64,000 nt of DNA from Brasenia schreberi (GCA_036023115.1 JAYKKT010000079.1:12329501-12393500), one strand, 5' to 3'. Shown: positions 10,113-21,689, counted from the first letter of the stretch. The notes: generated from the sequence alone by a model not told the origin. Made by a program: numbers and translations.

Positions 10113-11573
10113 CATGGACGATTCCATGTTCCAAGACCATAATTTATACCAAAACGTTTTGAAATGCAAAAAGTCTTAATATGGGATATAAGCCCTATGC
10201 GGGCCTAGGAACCCGAAACCAAGGTAGGCTAGAACCTGTCCTACCTAGAGCCAATAGGGAACGATATGGACTGGGCTACAGCCCATCCATACCCCCAGAG
10301 CCGCCACCTAAGACCATCTAGGTCAAGGGTGCCCTGTAGAACCTCTAAAACCGAAACCCATGTCTTAGACCTATTAATTAGAGTCTGATTCATGAATGTT
10401 TTCTTTGTAAGTTCAATGGAAGATCCCTACTTTTGAAAAAACCAAAAAAATTGGATATTGCCAAAAACCAAAAAAATTGAAAACCACCAAAACTCAAAAA
10501 CATTTGGAAAACTGAAAATTCCAAAAAGAAATTTGTTTCAAAACAGCCTTTGGCCATGTACAAAGCCCATTTTCAGAAAATTGTAAAAATGCTTTCGAAA
10601 ATTGTATATACTCCAAGAACCCAAGTATCCAAAAGCTGGTCCGATCCATCTTTCTGCCTAGAGCCTTTTCAAAACTGAAAAGCTCGAGAATCACCAAAGC
10701 AAGGAGGAATAAACACCTTCAAGCTTTCTGAAATTCGTAAAATCCTTGACTTATGGAAAATTGGGGATTTTTAGAAATAAGTTTAACCCATAGCGTGTGC
10801 ATAAGCATCATGCATTACACTCTGAAATCATCCATGTGCATCGAATCTAGACATCATCTTAGAACTCGAATTCAGGGTTTTGAAAAACCAAAGGGGCAAT
10901 AAGAGTCGACCCCCTAAGTATCGAGCCTTCATAGGCATGTCTCCATACGAATCAAAACCAACATCTTCAAGGCAAATTTCAAAAGGAAATGAGAATCTCG
11001 AAAAAGGGTTAGCATTTCACAAAAACCTTTCATGGCTTTGAAAAGAAAGATTTTTCAACTTCTGGTTTATATGAAAACCTTGATTATGTTGGGATAAAGA
11101 ACATGAATCTCACGATAAAATATGGAGACCATGTCCTGATGGCCATGACGATCACTTAGGGTTGGTTATGTTTTTCCATCCTTGAGCAAAAAGTATCATG
11201 ATCATGTTAGAAAACCATAGAAAGGCATGGACATAAACATACCATCGTCCACCCAAAAAGCCTTTTGAAAAACCATGGCCCTTCACCATGTGGCCATGCG
11301 AAATCATGCATCCCCATCAAGCTAGGGGCATTTTTAAATAAAGCCCCTAGACACCTTCCACGGAGAACCAATTTTGAAAATGTATCTCCTTCATGACTTG
11401 TGAGGTATATTTCATGTGTTCACCATTGCATAAAAGCATGTATTTCCATTTTGAGTCACATGGAGTGCATAGCATGCATCACATTCATATCATATCACCC
11501 CAAAGAAAGCCCAAAAAGGTAGCAATTCGAGTAGAAGTGTCTCCATGTCTTCAAAGGGCAACAAAATTCGAAA
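10113..11573 (+). pseudogene. Decayed protease-RT-integrase remnant of element A
   Basis: Short blocks match the pol of B in order. About 10180-10330 matches the post-protease tail (GLGYSPSIPPEP against GIGYIPKIPPEP). A former 81-bp intron matches at about 10329-10410. About 10875-10945 matches the RT segment MVSQRGIEVDPSK. About 11190-11240 matches the integrase zinc-finger segment, and about 11280-11310 the start of the integrase core. Stops and deletions break every block, so no enzyme can be made. Confidence 0.65.
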
Positions 11574-12989
11574 AATTTGTTGATATTGTGGGTCAAAATT
11601 AGCAAAACCCCGAAAATGCCTGAATATTCAAAAGGGTTTATGTTACATTCTTTTTCAAAAAAAATTTGAAAAAAATTGAACTCCTTTGAAACTTCTTGAA
11701 AGAAGGATCAAAGTTGATTGTATAACCCTGATTGGAGGAATTTATACTTTGCGAAAGGTAGAGTCTTCCAAAAACGAATTGGCGACATTTCAAAAATCCC
11801 TAGCTTACAAGATTAAGCCTTATTCAAAATATCAAAATATTTTCAAATAGCAGATGCTATTAAGAAATAGGACGATCTCGTTTGAATCGAGTAACCAAAG
11901 GGATAAGCCTTCCCCAATTCTACTTTCTCTCCGAAAAGGAAAATTGGTTGTGTTCAAAAGAAAAAGAAAAAAACGAGAATACAAAAACTCCTCCGAAAGT
12001 GGTCTTCCCTTCATAAACAGGGAATACAAAAACTCCACCGAAAGAGGTCTTCTCATTCAAAAGAAAAAGGAGATATAAAAAAACTCCTCCCAAAGAGGTC
12101 TTCCCTTCATAAACAGGGAATACAAAAACTCCTCCAAAGAGTTGCTCTCCTTTAAAGAAAAGAGGGATTAATGAAAAAATACTCCCAAAGGGAGACCCTC
12201 TGTAAAAAAAGAAACAAAAAGCTAAAGCTCCAAAGAGTAATTTTCCGATTCTTTGCCTAAAACCACGGGACGCATCAGAAGGGACCGTGGTATCTCTTTC
12301 TCATATCCCTATGGCTTATCCCCGAGGAAAAATATTCAAATTTGCAAAAATCCTAAACTACGAATAAAATCGGCTTATTTGGATTTCATTTTGTTTGAGA
12401 ACTCGACTCTATTTTATAGGAAATGGAACTTTGAAATGTTTTCCAAGTTTTCCTACCCAAAAAACATCTATTGAGTAGCAGGTATTGAAACCCGAATGAA
12501 GGGAAGTATGAAAAATGGAAGTCCTTTTCGATACAAGTTAAAAGGAGTTCCTTTTCAAAAAGAAATTTTTGAAAAACCCACGAATGTCAAAAAGATAAGG
12601 GTACAACCTGCTTAGAGCAGACAGCCTCAAAAGTCTCTCTCTCTAAAGCTCGAAAACCCAAAAAATGTCAAGAAGACATGGGTAAAAACCTGCTCAGAGC
12701 AGCCAGCCTCAAAAGGCTCTCTTCGGGCTCAAAAACCCAAAAATAAAATTTTTTCTCATGCATGCATTCAAAGAGTCATTCATGCATGATCATACATATA
12801 GGGAAATAGCTAGGAAAAAACCCTTTGCTAAAAATCCCCACCTATAGTAAAAGAAAACAGGGTATTTGCGAAATAAAATGGTGTATTCTCAAGAAAATTT
12901 GAGAGGAAAACCAAAATGGGGTGTTTCTTCTTTGCCATTATCCAAATCAATTTGGATAATGCCAAAGAGGGGCATCTGTAAACACCCAC
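11574..12989 (+). repeat. 3' noncoding unit 1 of element A (1416 bp)
   Basis: First of three tandem copies. It starts at AATTTGTTGATATTG and holds an array of CCTC/GAGG hairpin repeats (about 11990-12220), the ACCACGG hairpin (12262-12291), two AGCC/GGCT mini-hairpins (about 12610-12720), the palindromic hairpin (12930-12967), a polypurine tract, and then the first 11 bases of an LTR (TGTAAACACCC). The equivalent region occurs once in B (28437-29501) and C. Confidence 0.85.
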
Positions 12990-14405
12990 AATTTGATGAT
13001 ATTGTGGGTCGAAATTATCAAAACCCCGAAAATGCCTGAATATTCAAAAGGGTTTATGTTACATTCTTTTTCAAAAAGATTTTGAAAAAAATTGAATTCC
13101 TTTGAAACTTCTTGAAAGAAGGATCAAAGTTGATTGTATAACCCTGATTAGAGGAATTTATACTTTGTGAAAGGTAGAGTCTTCCAAAAATGAATTGGCG
13201 ACATTTCAAAAATCCCTGGCTTACAAGATTAAGCCTTGTTCAAAATATCAAAATATTTTCAAATAGCAGATGCTATTAAGAAATAGGACGATCTCGTTTG
13301 AATCGAGTAACAAAAGGGATAAGCCTTCCCCAATTCTACTTTCTCTCCAAAAAGGAAAATTGGCTGTGTTCAAAAGAAAAAGAAAAAAATGAGAATACAA
13401 AAACTCCTCTGAAAGTGGTCTTCCCTTCATAAACAGGGAATACAAAAACTCCTCCGAAAGAGGTCTTCTCGTTCAAAAGAAAAAGAAGATATAAAAAAAC
13501 TCCTCCCAAAGAGGTCTTCCCTTCATAAACAGGGAATACAAAAACTCCTCCAAAGAGCTGCTTTCCTTTAAAGAAAAGAGGGATTAATGAAAAAATACTC
13601 CCAAAGGGAGACCCTCTGTAAAAAAAGAAACAAAAAGCCAAAGCTCCAAAGAGTAATTTTCCGATTCTTTGCCTAAAACCATGGGACGCTTCAGAAGGGA
13701 CCGTGGTATCTCTTTCCCATATCCCTACGGCTTATCCCCGATGAAAAATATTCAAATTTGCAAAAATCCTAAAGTACGAATAAAATCGGCTTATTTGGAT
13801 TTCATTTTGTTTGAGAACTCAACTCTATTTTGTAGGAAATGGAACTTTAAAATGTTTTCCAAGTTTTCTTACCCAAAAAACCTCTATTGAGTAGCAAGTA
13901 TTGAAACCCGAATGAAGGGAAGTATGAAAAATGGAAGTCCTTTTCGATACAAGTTAAAAGGAGTTCCATTTCAGAAAGAAATTTTCGAAAAACCCACGAA
14001 TGTCAAAAAGACAAGGGTACAACGTGCTTAGAGCAGACAGCCTCAAAAGGCTCTCTCTCTAAAGCTCAAAAACTCGAAAAATGTCAAGAAGACATGGGTA
14101 AAAACCTGCTCAGAGCAGCCAGCCTCAAAAGGCTCTCTTCGGGCTCAAAACCCCAAAAATAAAAATTTTTCTCATGCATGCATTCAAAGAGTCATTCGTG
14201 CATGATCATACATATAGGGAAATAGCTAGGAAAAACCCCTTTACTAAAAATCCCCACCTATAGTAAAAGAAAATAGGGTATTTGCGAAATAAAATGGTGT
14301 ATTCTTGAGAAAATTTGAGAGGAAAACCAAAATGGGGTGTTTCTTCTTTGCCATTATCCAAATCAATTTGGATAATGCCAAAGAGGGGTATCTATAAACA
14401 CCCAC
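12990..14405 (+). repeat. 3' noncoding unit 2 of element A (1416 bp)
   Basis: This is an exact-period copy of unit 1 with scattered substitutions. It again ends with hairpin (14346-14383), polypurine tract and a short LTR head (here TATAAACACCC, one base changed). The ACCACGG hairpin is at 13678-13707 with a wobble (ACCATGG). Confidence 0.85.
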
Positions 14406-15473
14406 AATTTGTTGATATTGTGGGTCGAAATTAGCAAAACCCCAAAAATACCTGAATATTCAAAAGGGTTTATGTTACATTCTTTTTCAAAAAGATTTTG
14501 AAAAAAATTGAACTCCTTTGAAACTTCTTGAAAGAAGGATCAAAGTTGATTGTATAACCCTGATTAGAGGAATTTATACTTTGCGAAAGGTAGAGTCTTC
14601 CAAAAATGAATTGGCGACATTTCAAAAATCCCTAGCATACAAGATTAAGCCTTGTTCAAAATATCAAAATATTTTCAAATAGCAGATGCTATTAAGAAAT
14701 AGGACGATCTCGTTTGAATCGAGTAACCAAAGGGATAAGCCTTCCCCAATTCTACTTTCTCTCCGAAAAGGAAAATTGGTTGTGTTCAAAAGAAAAAGAA
14801 AAAAATGAGAATACAAAAACTCCTCCGAAAGTGGTCTTCCCTTCATAAACAGGGAATACAAACACTCCTCCGAAAGAGGTCTTCCCGTTTAAAAGAAAAA
14901 GAAGATATAAAAAAACTCCTCCCAAAGAGGTCTTCCCTTCATAAACAGGGAATACAAAAACTCCTCCAAAGAGCTGCTCTCCTTTAAAGAAAAGAGGGAT
15001 TAATGAAAAAATACTCCCAAAGGGAGACCCTCTGTAAAAAAAGAAATAAAAAGCCAAAGCTCCAAAGCTCCAAAGAGCAAGTTAAAAGGATTTCCTTTTC
15101 AAAAATTTTTTTTTGAAAAACCCACGAATGTCAAAAAGACAAGGGTACAACCTGCTTAGAGCAGACAGCCTCAAAAGGCTCTCTCTTTAAAGCTCGAAAA
15201 CCCGAAAAATGTCAAGAAGACATGGGTAAAAACCTGCTCAGAGCAGCCAGCCTCAAAAGGCTCTCTTCGAACTCAAAAACCCAGAAATAAAAATTTTTCT
15301 CATGCATGCATTCAAAGAGTCATTCGTGCATGATCATACATATAGGGAAATAGCTAGGAAAAACCCCTTTGCTAAAAATCCCCACCTATAGTAAAAGAAA
15401 ACAGGGTATTCGCGAAATAAAATGGTATATTCTTGAGAAAATTTGAGAGGAAAACCAAAATGGGGTGTTTCTT

Positions 15474-15511
15474 CTTTGCCATTATCCAAATGAATTTGGA
15501 TAATGCCAAAG
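15474..15511 (+). other. Palindromic hairpin overlapping the polypurine tract (element A)
   Basis: Two 18-base arms, CTTTGCCATTATCCAAAT and ATTTGGATAATGCCAAAG, flank a two-base loop and pair with one mismatch. The right arm supplies the AAAG that begins the polypurine run. The feature recurs at 12930-12967, 14346-14383, 29455-29492, 36544-36581 (minus) and 52339-52376 (degenerate). Confidence 0.8.
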
Positions 15512-15520
15512 AGGGGCATC
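15506..15520 (+). other. Polypurine tract of element A
   Basis: CCAAAGAGGGGCATC lies directly before the 3' LTR start at 15521. The same tract precedes LTR2 of B (29487-29500), the C LTR (36535-36549, minus) and, weakened, the I LTR (52370-52385). Two extra copies sit inside the tandem units near 12962 and 14378. Confidence 0.85.
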
Positions 15521-18272
15521 TGTAAACACCCCGAATTTTCCAAAATTCAAAAACTCTCAAAAACACAAAAAGCTCGTTTGAGCTAAAACGACAACCTATT
15601 TTAAATGCAAAAACATGTACAAAAGGCAAAAGGAGAGCCCAGGCAAGAAGAGGAATTCAAGCCCAGAACTTTAAAAGCCACCCCCAAGATCAAAAACAAG
15701 AGAAAGTAGAGCTCGTTCGAAGAAAAGCCCGAAACGGTAAAAATCAAACAAAATGGAGTCCAGAATGGCGAGATGGAATCCGGACAACAAAGTTGGGAAA
15801 AACCCAATACTAGACGGAGCGCTGATGAAGCCAATGCCCGCACAAAACGTCCGCCTCAAGAAGCCAAGAAGAACCATCTAGAGAAAATTTGGATTGGATC
15901 TCGACCATAAATATCCATATCCAAATCCAAATAGTGAATAGTGTTTGGATTTGGGCCGATCCAAATAGTGTTTGGATTTGGATTGGATCCAATTAGTGTT
16001 TGGATTGGATCGGATCTGGATCAAAATATTCATATCCATATCCATAAAAATATTGTGTTTGGATCTGATACGGATCTCAAAATATCCAAGATCCAATATC
16101 TAGATCCAAATAATGTTTGGATTTAGGTCTGGATCCAGATCTCAAACCCAAACCCAATTTCAAGATCCACCTCAAATGCCTATAAATAGAGGTGAGGGTG
16201 TCCATGTAAAGGGTTCATGCAAATGCTTGGGAGGAGAGAGAGGGAGTGATAGACCTAGCCATGTGGGCTCATTGGGTGAGGTGGGTTCAAGCCATGTGGG
16301 CTAAGTGGGTCTAGACCAAGGGGCTGCAACTAAGAAGTGGGCTCGACAAGAGGTGGCTACAACCAAGCTTGGACATGGGCTAGACCGACTCCAAGAGGTA
16401 AGCCTAACCTAACCTAGCCATTCTCTCTATACTCCTCTAAACCTAACCCCCAACCTAGCCAAGGTTCGAACCTACCTAACCCCAACTGAACCTAATCCAA
16501 CCTAACCGACTCAAGCTAAGCACCTAAGCCAAACCCCAAAACCCTAAGGACACCCCCGGCTTAACGTGCGCGCCCTGCCTCAATGCGCCCTGCCTACGCG
16601 CGCCACCCGACAACCCTGCGGTGCCCCTCGCGCCCCGCACGCTCCACCTGCATCACCTACACGCTGCCCGCGTGCCCCTCCTACACCGCGCGCCAACAGC
16701 GCGCGTCCAGCTCGCCCCTACCACCCGGCTGCTCTACCACCCGACTTGTCATTGCTTCCAGCCGAACTCTTAGCCTACACCCGACCTCGACCGTGGCCTT
16801 CTATCTAGGACTGACCCTAGTTCACTGCACCTTAGCTCCCGGCCTTCCCTAGACCCGAGTGCTCCCAAACCACAAGTCCCTCCAAGCCTCAAATCCCCTA
16901 AGCTCTCAAATTGTTCTTGCATGAACCCCACCCCACACGGCTTACCTCTTGGTTGCACACCATCAAGGCTCGCCTTTGGAAGGAGTCGGCCCCTGTTGCT
17001 GCAACATAGAGATGTCGTGACCCGTGCTCAACACAAAGAAGGCGTACGCGTCCTAGACACACGCCACATAGCGGGATAGGTGAGTTGTAAGTCCTTACCT
17101 TTGGTACTTAATTAAATTTTGATACGGGGTTGTAGTAATGGAGCGTTGTCTCCCCCTGGGTTGTAATAACGTGCATGACACACAAGCACATACGTGCACT
17201 TGAGCCTTTTCGCTCTTAGTTGCACACTTTTGCACACACACGGGCCTTGACAGCCCCTAAGATATAGCCCTACTTATATATATTCAGCTGTGTGGGTTTA
17301 CATTCTAGTCGTGTGCGTTGTCTTTCAATTCCACACACACACACATTGAGCTTTCGCTCTTACTCCCAAGACTCTAATAAGAGCCGTATTGCAATTCAAT
17401 TTAGGGTTTTCATTCAAGTTGTGTGTGTGGTCTTTCAATTCTACACACACACATTGAGCTTTCGCTCTTACTGCCAAGACTCTAATAAGAGCCATATTGC
17501 AATTCTATTTGGGTTTTACATTACAAGTCGTGTGAGTTGTCTTTACATATACACACAACACCCACACACACGTTGGCGACCTTCGGGCCCATATATATAT
17601 AGTTGTATTTCCCTTCTGCTATGTCTTTAAGATTTGGGTTTTAAGGTTCAGCTGTGTGAGTAGTCTTTCCATATATACACGACACACACTTACACAATTG
17701 AGCCTTTCCGCTCTTAAGATATAGCCATATTTCCCTTTTGCAATTTGCCTTACGCAATTTCCCTTAAGCATTGTCTTTCAATTTCGGGTTTTCCGTTGGA
17801 GTTATATGAGTTTGCATTGCATATTTGTCATACCACGAGCTAGGATGCATATTGCATCAAAAGCAAACCCCATACTCCCGTGCAAAATCGCCCAACTTAG
17901 GTCACTTGCGCACACACCTAGTTGGCCTAAATAGCGTAAAAATTGAAAGACATAGATACGTGCAAACCCACGTATATAAAACTTGCAAACACAAACACGA
18001 ATCAAATCTGTATTTTCAAACACTTACATTTTCAAGAGTCAAAACCGTTTTATCAAAGTCCATAAGCGCTTAAACCAACCCTTGAGCACCGGTTCAAAAA
18101 GGTTTCGAGCGAAAAGATCCCGCTTGCCCAAAATCGCCCAAAAAAGTTAGATATTTTGAAACTTTGCTAGTTTTAAAGCGAACTAGCTGGCACGCCCATA
18201 TAAAGCGAAGTAGAATTCGAAAAGGTTCACTTTAGGCCTAAGAACTAGAGGTAAGAATTTTCAGTGTCTATA
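15521..18272 (+). mobile_element. 3' LTR of element A (2752 bp)
   Basis: The LTR starts TGTAAACACCCC and ends TCTATA, so the terminal CA has become TA. It carries the same modules as the 5' copy: TATA box at 16181, core at 17127-17170, and GAGC-stem units near 17211 and beyond. The extra GGATC-type tract is at about 15957-16015. Confidence 0.9.
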
Positions 18273-19051
18273 GCCTGTAAATAGTGTTTTGAAAGCCCCG
18301 TATCCAAATACGAGTTTTTAAACCCGGGCTAAGCCCCATTTTCCCAAAAGCCAAAGACGAATAGGTGGAGCATGCGAAAATGACATCTAATCCAGAAGTA
18401 GCCCAGCAAGCCGCTCGTGAAGGCCAATTCCAGAAGCAGCTTCAGAAGTGTATTTTGAAGCCTAGAAGAGCACCCTGGCCTGATAAAAGCCAGGTTTAAA
18501 AGACGAAAGGAAGGCCCAGGCACGAAGTAGATGGCAAGCCAGGAGCTCACCATCCTCATTCAAGCATCCCGAATCCGAACTGGGAAAGACATAAATGAGT
18601 AGAAACGGAGTCCGAAAAGGCAAAAAGGAGTCCAAACGACAAAGATTGGGGAAACCCAACACCAGACGCAGCACTGATGAAGCTATGGCCCACACAAATC
18701 GTCCGCCTCGAGAAGCCAAGAAGGACCATCTAGAGAAAATTTGGATTGGATCTAGACCATAAATATCCAAATCCAAATCCAAATAGTGAATAGTGTTTGC
18801 ATTTGGGCCAACCCAAATAGTGTTTGGGTTGATCCAAATCGTGTTTGGATTTAGATTGGATCCAAATAGTATTTGGATTGGATCGGATCTAGACCAAAAT
18901 ATCCAAATCCATATCCATAAATGTTGGATTTGGATCGGATACGGATCTCAAAATATCTGAGATCCAAGATCCAGATCCAAATAGTGTTTGGATTTAGATT
19001 TGGATCCAGATCTCAAACCCAAACCCAAATCCAAGACCCACCTCAAATGCC

Positions 19052-19060
19052 TATAAATAG
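19052..19060 (+). promoter_or_regulatory. TATA box of LTR1 of B
   Basis: TATAAATAG lies in CCTATAAATAGAGG, following a dense run of GGATC and ATCCAAAT words. It is the likely promoter of the B genomic RNA. Confidence 0.75.
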
Positions 19061-20416
19061 AGGTGAGGGGGTCCCAAACAAGGTGTTCATGTGAATTTGA
19101 AGGAAGGACTTAGAGGAGAGAGAAGGTGCTTAAGTGAGTGCTTTAGTGCTTTCTTTTGTTTTAGGGTTTTTAATTGTGGGTTAGTTTAGGGTTGCCCCAC
19201 CCTAATTGAAGGGCTGATGTTGCTTGGACAAAGAGTTTAAGGTGGCTGATTGGAGCTTGAGCATACCCTAAACCGTCATTAAGAGGTAAGCCCTACTAAA
19301 CACCCTAAACCCTTCTTCTTAACCCCTCTAAACCCACCTCAACCGATCTCACCTAACCCTAATCCAACCCCAACCTAAACCCCACAGCACCACTAATCCT
19401 ACTTGAACCCACCTACACCCCCAACCGACTCCACATCAAGACGCCCCGACCACTCTAACCCTACCCACTCCCGCGCCGCACACCCTACAGGCGCCCCGCG
19501 TGCCCTGCACTTGCCCCGCGTAGCCGATCACTCCCACGCGCCCTACACGCAACCTATCACCCCGCTCCCCCTCTGCCTTCCGTCAACCCGCCTAGCGCCC
19601 GTCACCCTCACCTTCCGCCAACCCGCCTGGCGCATAGCGCCTGGCGCCGACCCTCTCAACCGACCCCCAACCGACTTCGTCCTAGCCTAAACCGCCACTA
19701 CCACCACATCCCCACCACTCCACCGACCCCAGCCACTACCTATCCTAACTGACCAACCCCCTGTCCTAACTGAACCCATCCTAGCTAGACACTCCCCTAC
19801 CCGTAGCCATCATTTCATCACCCCACCTACCTTGGGCCATGACCCTTAGCTCCCCCACCACCACCTATCCATCAACCCACCGTATCCCATGCCCCATCCG
19901 TGACCCCTAGCTCCCTCACACACCCCAACCACCTAACACCTACCCAACTCTCATCCACCGCGTTAGACATCCCATGCCCCATCCGTGACTATTAGCTCCC
20001 ATACACTGCATACCCTTCCACCTACCTAGTGCCGTGACCACTTGCTTAGAACCCCCAACCGAACCCATCCTCGTCTAGTATCCCATATCCCAGCCGTGAC
20101 CTTACCCTATACCCTTCCATCACCCTACATAACACCATAAGGCCCCTAGTATCCCATACCATCCCGAGTCTCACACAAGACCCGTGAACCTAACCTCTCA
20201 AGCATAAACCCACAAACTTAACATAGTGAACCTAAAAACCTCAAGCTCAAAGGCTCCATTCAGTCATCTTTCGCTTCAAGCTTTAAGGAAGACTCATCCG
20301 TGGGTGTGAAGCCAAGCAAACTCGTGGAGATTGGAGTGGACAAACATCTGAATCACGTAAGTGCTTTAATTCGGTATTTCATATCTCCTTTCTACGCTTT
20401 GAATCAATTTGGATAC

Positions 20417-20460
20417 GCGGTTGTATTAACGGAGCATTGTCTCCCCCCGATTGTAATAAC
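20417..20460 (+). promoter_or_regulatory. Conserved LTR core of B (LTR1)
   Basis: GCGGTTGTATTAACGGAGC, then ATTGTCTCCCCCC and TTGTAATAA. Copies in B are at 31748-31791 (LTR2) and 34237-34280 (LTR3). The GGAG/CTCC pair is kept in LTR1; in LTR2 the loop reads ATATT. Confidence 0.6.
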
Positions 20461-21552
20461 TTGGTTTGCTACACGAAGCACACACGAGCACTTGAGCTTT
20501 AGCTCTTACTCATACACAAACACCCACGAGCACCATTGAGCCTTCGCTCTTACTCCTAAGACTCTAGTAAGAGCTGCATGAGTTGTCTTTAATTTTATAC
20601 ACTCACACATGCGTGCATTGAGCTTTCGCTCTTATTCTATATAAGTATTTCAATTCAGCTGGGTTGGTACATTAAGTCGTGTGAGTTCGTCTTTCATTTA
20701 CACACTCGCACACAAAGAACACCCGAGTACTTGCTCATGCACCTTACGCACAATTTTGGCCTTGACAGCCGCTAAGATATAGTCATATTTCTATAATTTC
20801 CGCAGCGTTTTCCCGGTTCAACTGTGTGTGTTTGTCTTTCCATTTACACATCAACACAACACGTGCACGTTGGCGACCTTCGAGCCCATATATATATAGT
20901 TGTATTTCCCTTCCGCTATGTCTTTAAATTTCGGGTTTTAAGGTTCAGCTGTGTGAGTTGCATTTCAATTTATACACGGCATACACTTACATAATTGAGC
21001 CTTTCCGCTCTTAAGATATAGCTATATTTCCCTTTTGCAATTTCCCTTCGGCTATCTCTTTCAATTCTGGGTTTTCTCGTTCAGTTGTGTGAGTTTGCAT
21101 TGCATATTCGCCATACCACGAGATAGGGCGCATATTGCATCAAAGTAACCTCGAACTACCCATGTAAAACTCACCAAATCGAGCATTGGATGCACACAAC
21201 TACACGCCTAATTTGACTAAAACCCAAGACATAGGAAATGTGCAAATCCCACGTTGATAAAATCTGCAACAAGACAAACTAAACCAAATCAAACACTTTG
21301 CATATTTTCAACAAGGTCATGTTTGCTTAAAATCGAGTTTTCTAAGCGTACAGACTGACCCTTGCGCATCGGTGGAAGAAGGTCAAAAGAGCCCACTTGT
21401 CCACAGTCGCCCCCTAAGTCAGATATTTTCAAAACTTACTTCGCTAGCTTGAGTAAGCTAGCTGGCACGCCCTTTAAGCGACTTAGACATACAAAAAGAT
21501 TCACTTGAGGCCTAAGAACCTGAAGTGGAAATTTCCGCGTGTCTACAGAATT

Positions 21553-21570
21553 TGGCACGCCCGGTGGGAC
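21553..21570 (+). other. Primer-binding site of B (first interior)
   Basis: TGGCACGCCCGGTGGGAC begins five bases after the LTR end. An identical copy at 32885-32902 follows LTR2, showing that LTR2 is followed by genuine 5' interior sequence. Confidence 0.8.
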
Positions 21571-21689
21571 ATGGGTCTTATGAAAAATTGATTCATACAA
21601 ACAAGCCTCATGAAAATTTTTCAAGGAAAAGTGTTTTAACTCTTTTATTTGTTGCATTTTCATAGTTGGATTTTAAAAGCATTGGAGCC

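Larger units (their letters stand above)
14406..15520 (+). repeat. 3' noncoding unit 3 of element A, with a 300-bp deletion
   Basis: The third copy lacks about 300 bp (including the ACCACGG hairpin) at 15075-15090, where GCTCCAAAGAGC joins directly to AAGTTAAAAGG. It ends in the functional polypurine tract next to the true 3' LTR. The hairpin here is 15474-15511, with loop GA change from CA. Confidence 0.85.
5984..18272 (+). mobile_element. Element A, non-autonomous 12.3-kb LTR retrotransposon nested in LTR1 of B
   Basis: Complete element with 5' LTR (5984-8644), PBS, a lysine-rich gag-like frame, a repeat-bearing frame, decayed pol relics, three tandem 3' noncoding units and 3' LTR (15521-18272), flanked by GCCTG. 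No open RT, RNase H or integrase remains, so movement must have relied on proteins from another element, for example a relative of B or C with the same type of PBS and polypurine tract. This matches the large-retrotransposon-derivative (LARD) concept. The LTRs differ by scattered substitutions and a few indels, so insertion is not very recent. Confidence 0.9.
18278..21547 (+). mobile_element. LTR1 of B, remainder
   Basis: This resumes LTR1 after element A and ends GTGTCTACA at 21547. It holds GGATC repeats (about 18745-19020), the TATA box at 19052, an AGAGGTAAGC donor-like site near 19286, a C-rich tract (19300-20200), a GTAAGT donor at 20357, the core at 20417-20460, and GAGC-stem units. 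With the first 150 bp, LTR1 is about 3420 bp, close to the 3378 bp of LTR2. Proline-rich reading frames here are composition artefacts. Confidence 0.9.
20357..21665 (+). other. Putative 5' leader intron of B (LTR to gag)
   Basis: Donor CAC|GTAAGT at 20357 and acceptor TTTGTTGCATTTTCATAG| ending at 21665 would remove 1309 nt: the core, the hairpin-rich part of the LTR and the PBS. The first gag ATG follows at 21690. The donor is conserved in eight LTR copies at a fixed distance from the core. Splicing is inferred and needs transcript data. Confidence 0.4.

Noticed and set aside
9651..10169. 172-codon minus-strand frame
   Set aside because: Shadow of the four 99-bp repeats; the plus strand carries the consistent frame.
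13336..13641. Hydrophobic minus-strand frames repeated at 14752-15057
   Set aside because: Antisense by-product of the CCTC/GAGG hairpin array in the tandem 3' noncoding units.
19403..19690. Long proline-rich frames in LTRs (also 2989-3353, 6991-7223, 16566-16852, 30749-30976)
   Set aside because: They lie in C-rich low-complexity LTR tracts, have no domain and shift between LTR copies.
21553..21570. tRNA gene at the PBS
   Set aside because: Only an 18-base primer complement is present; no cloverleaf can be drawn from the flanks.
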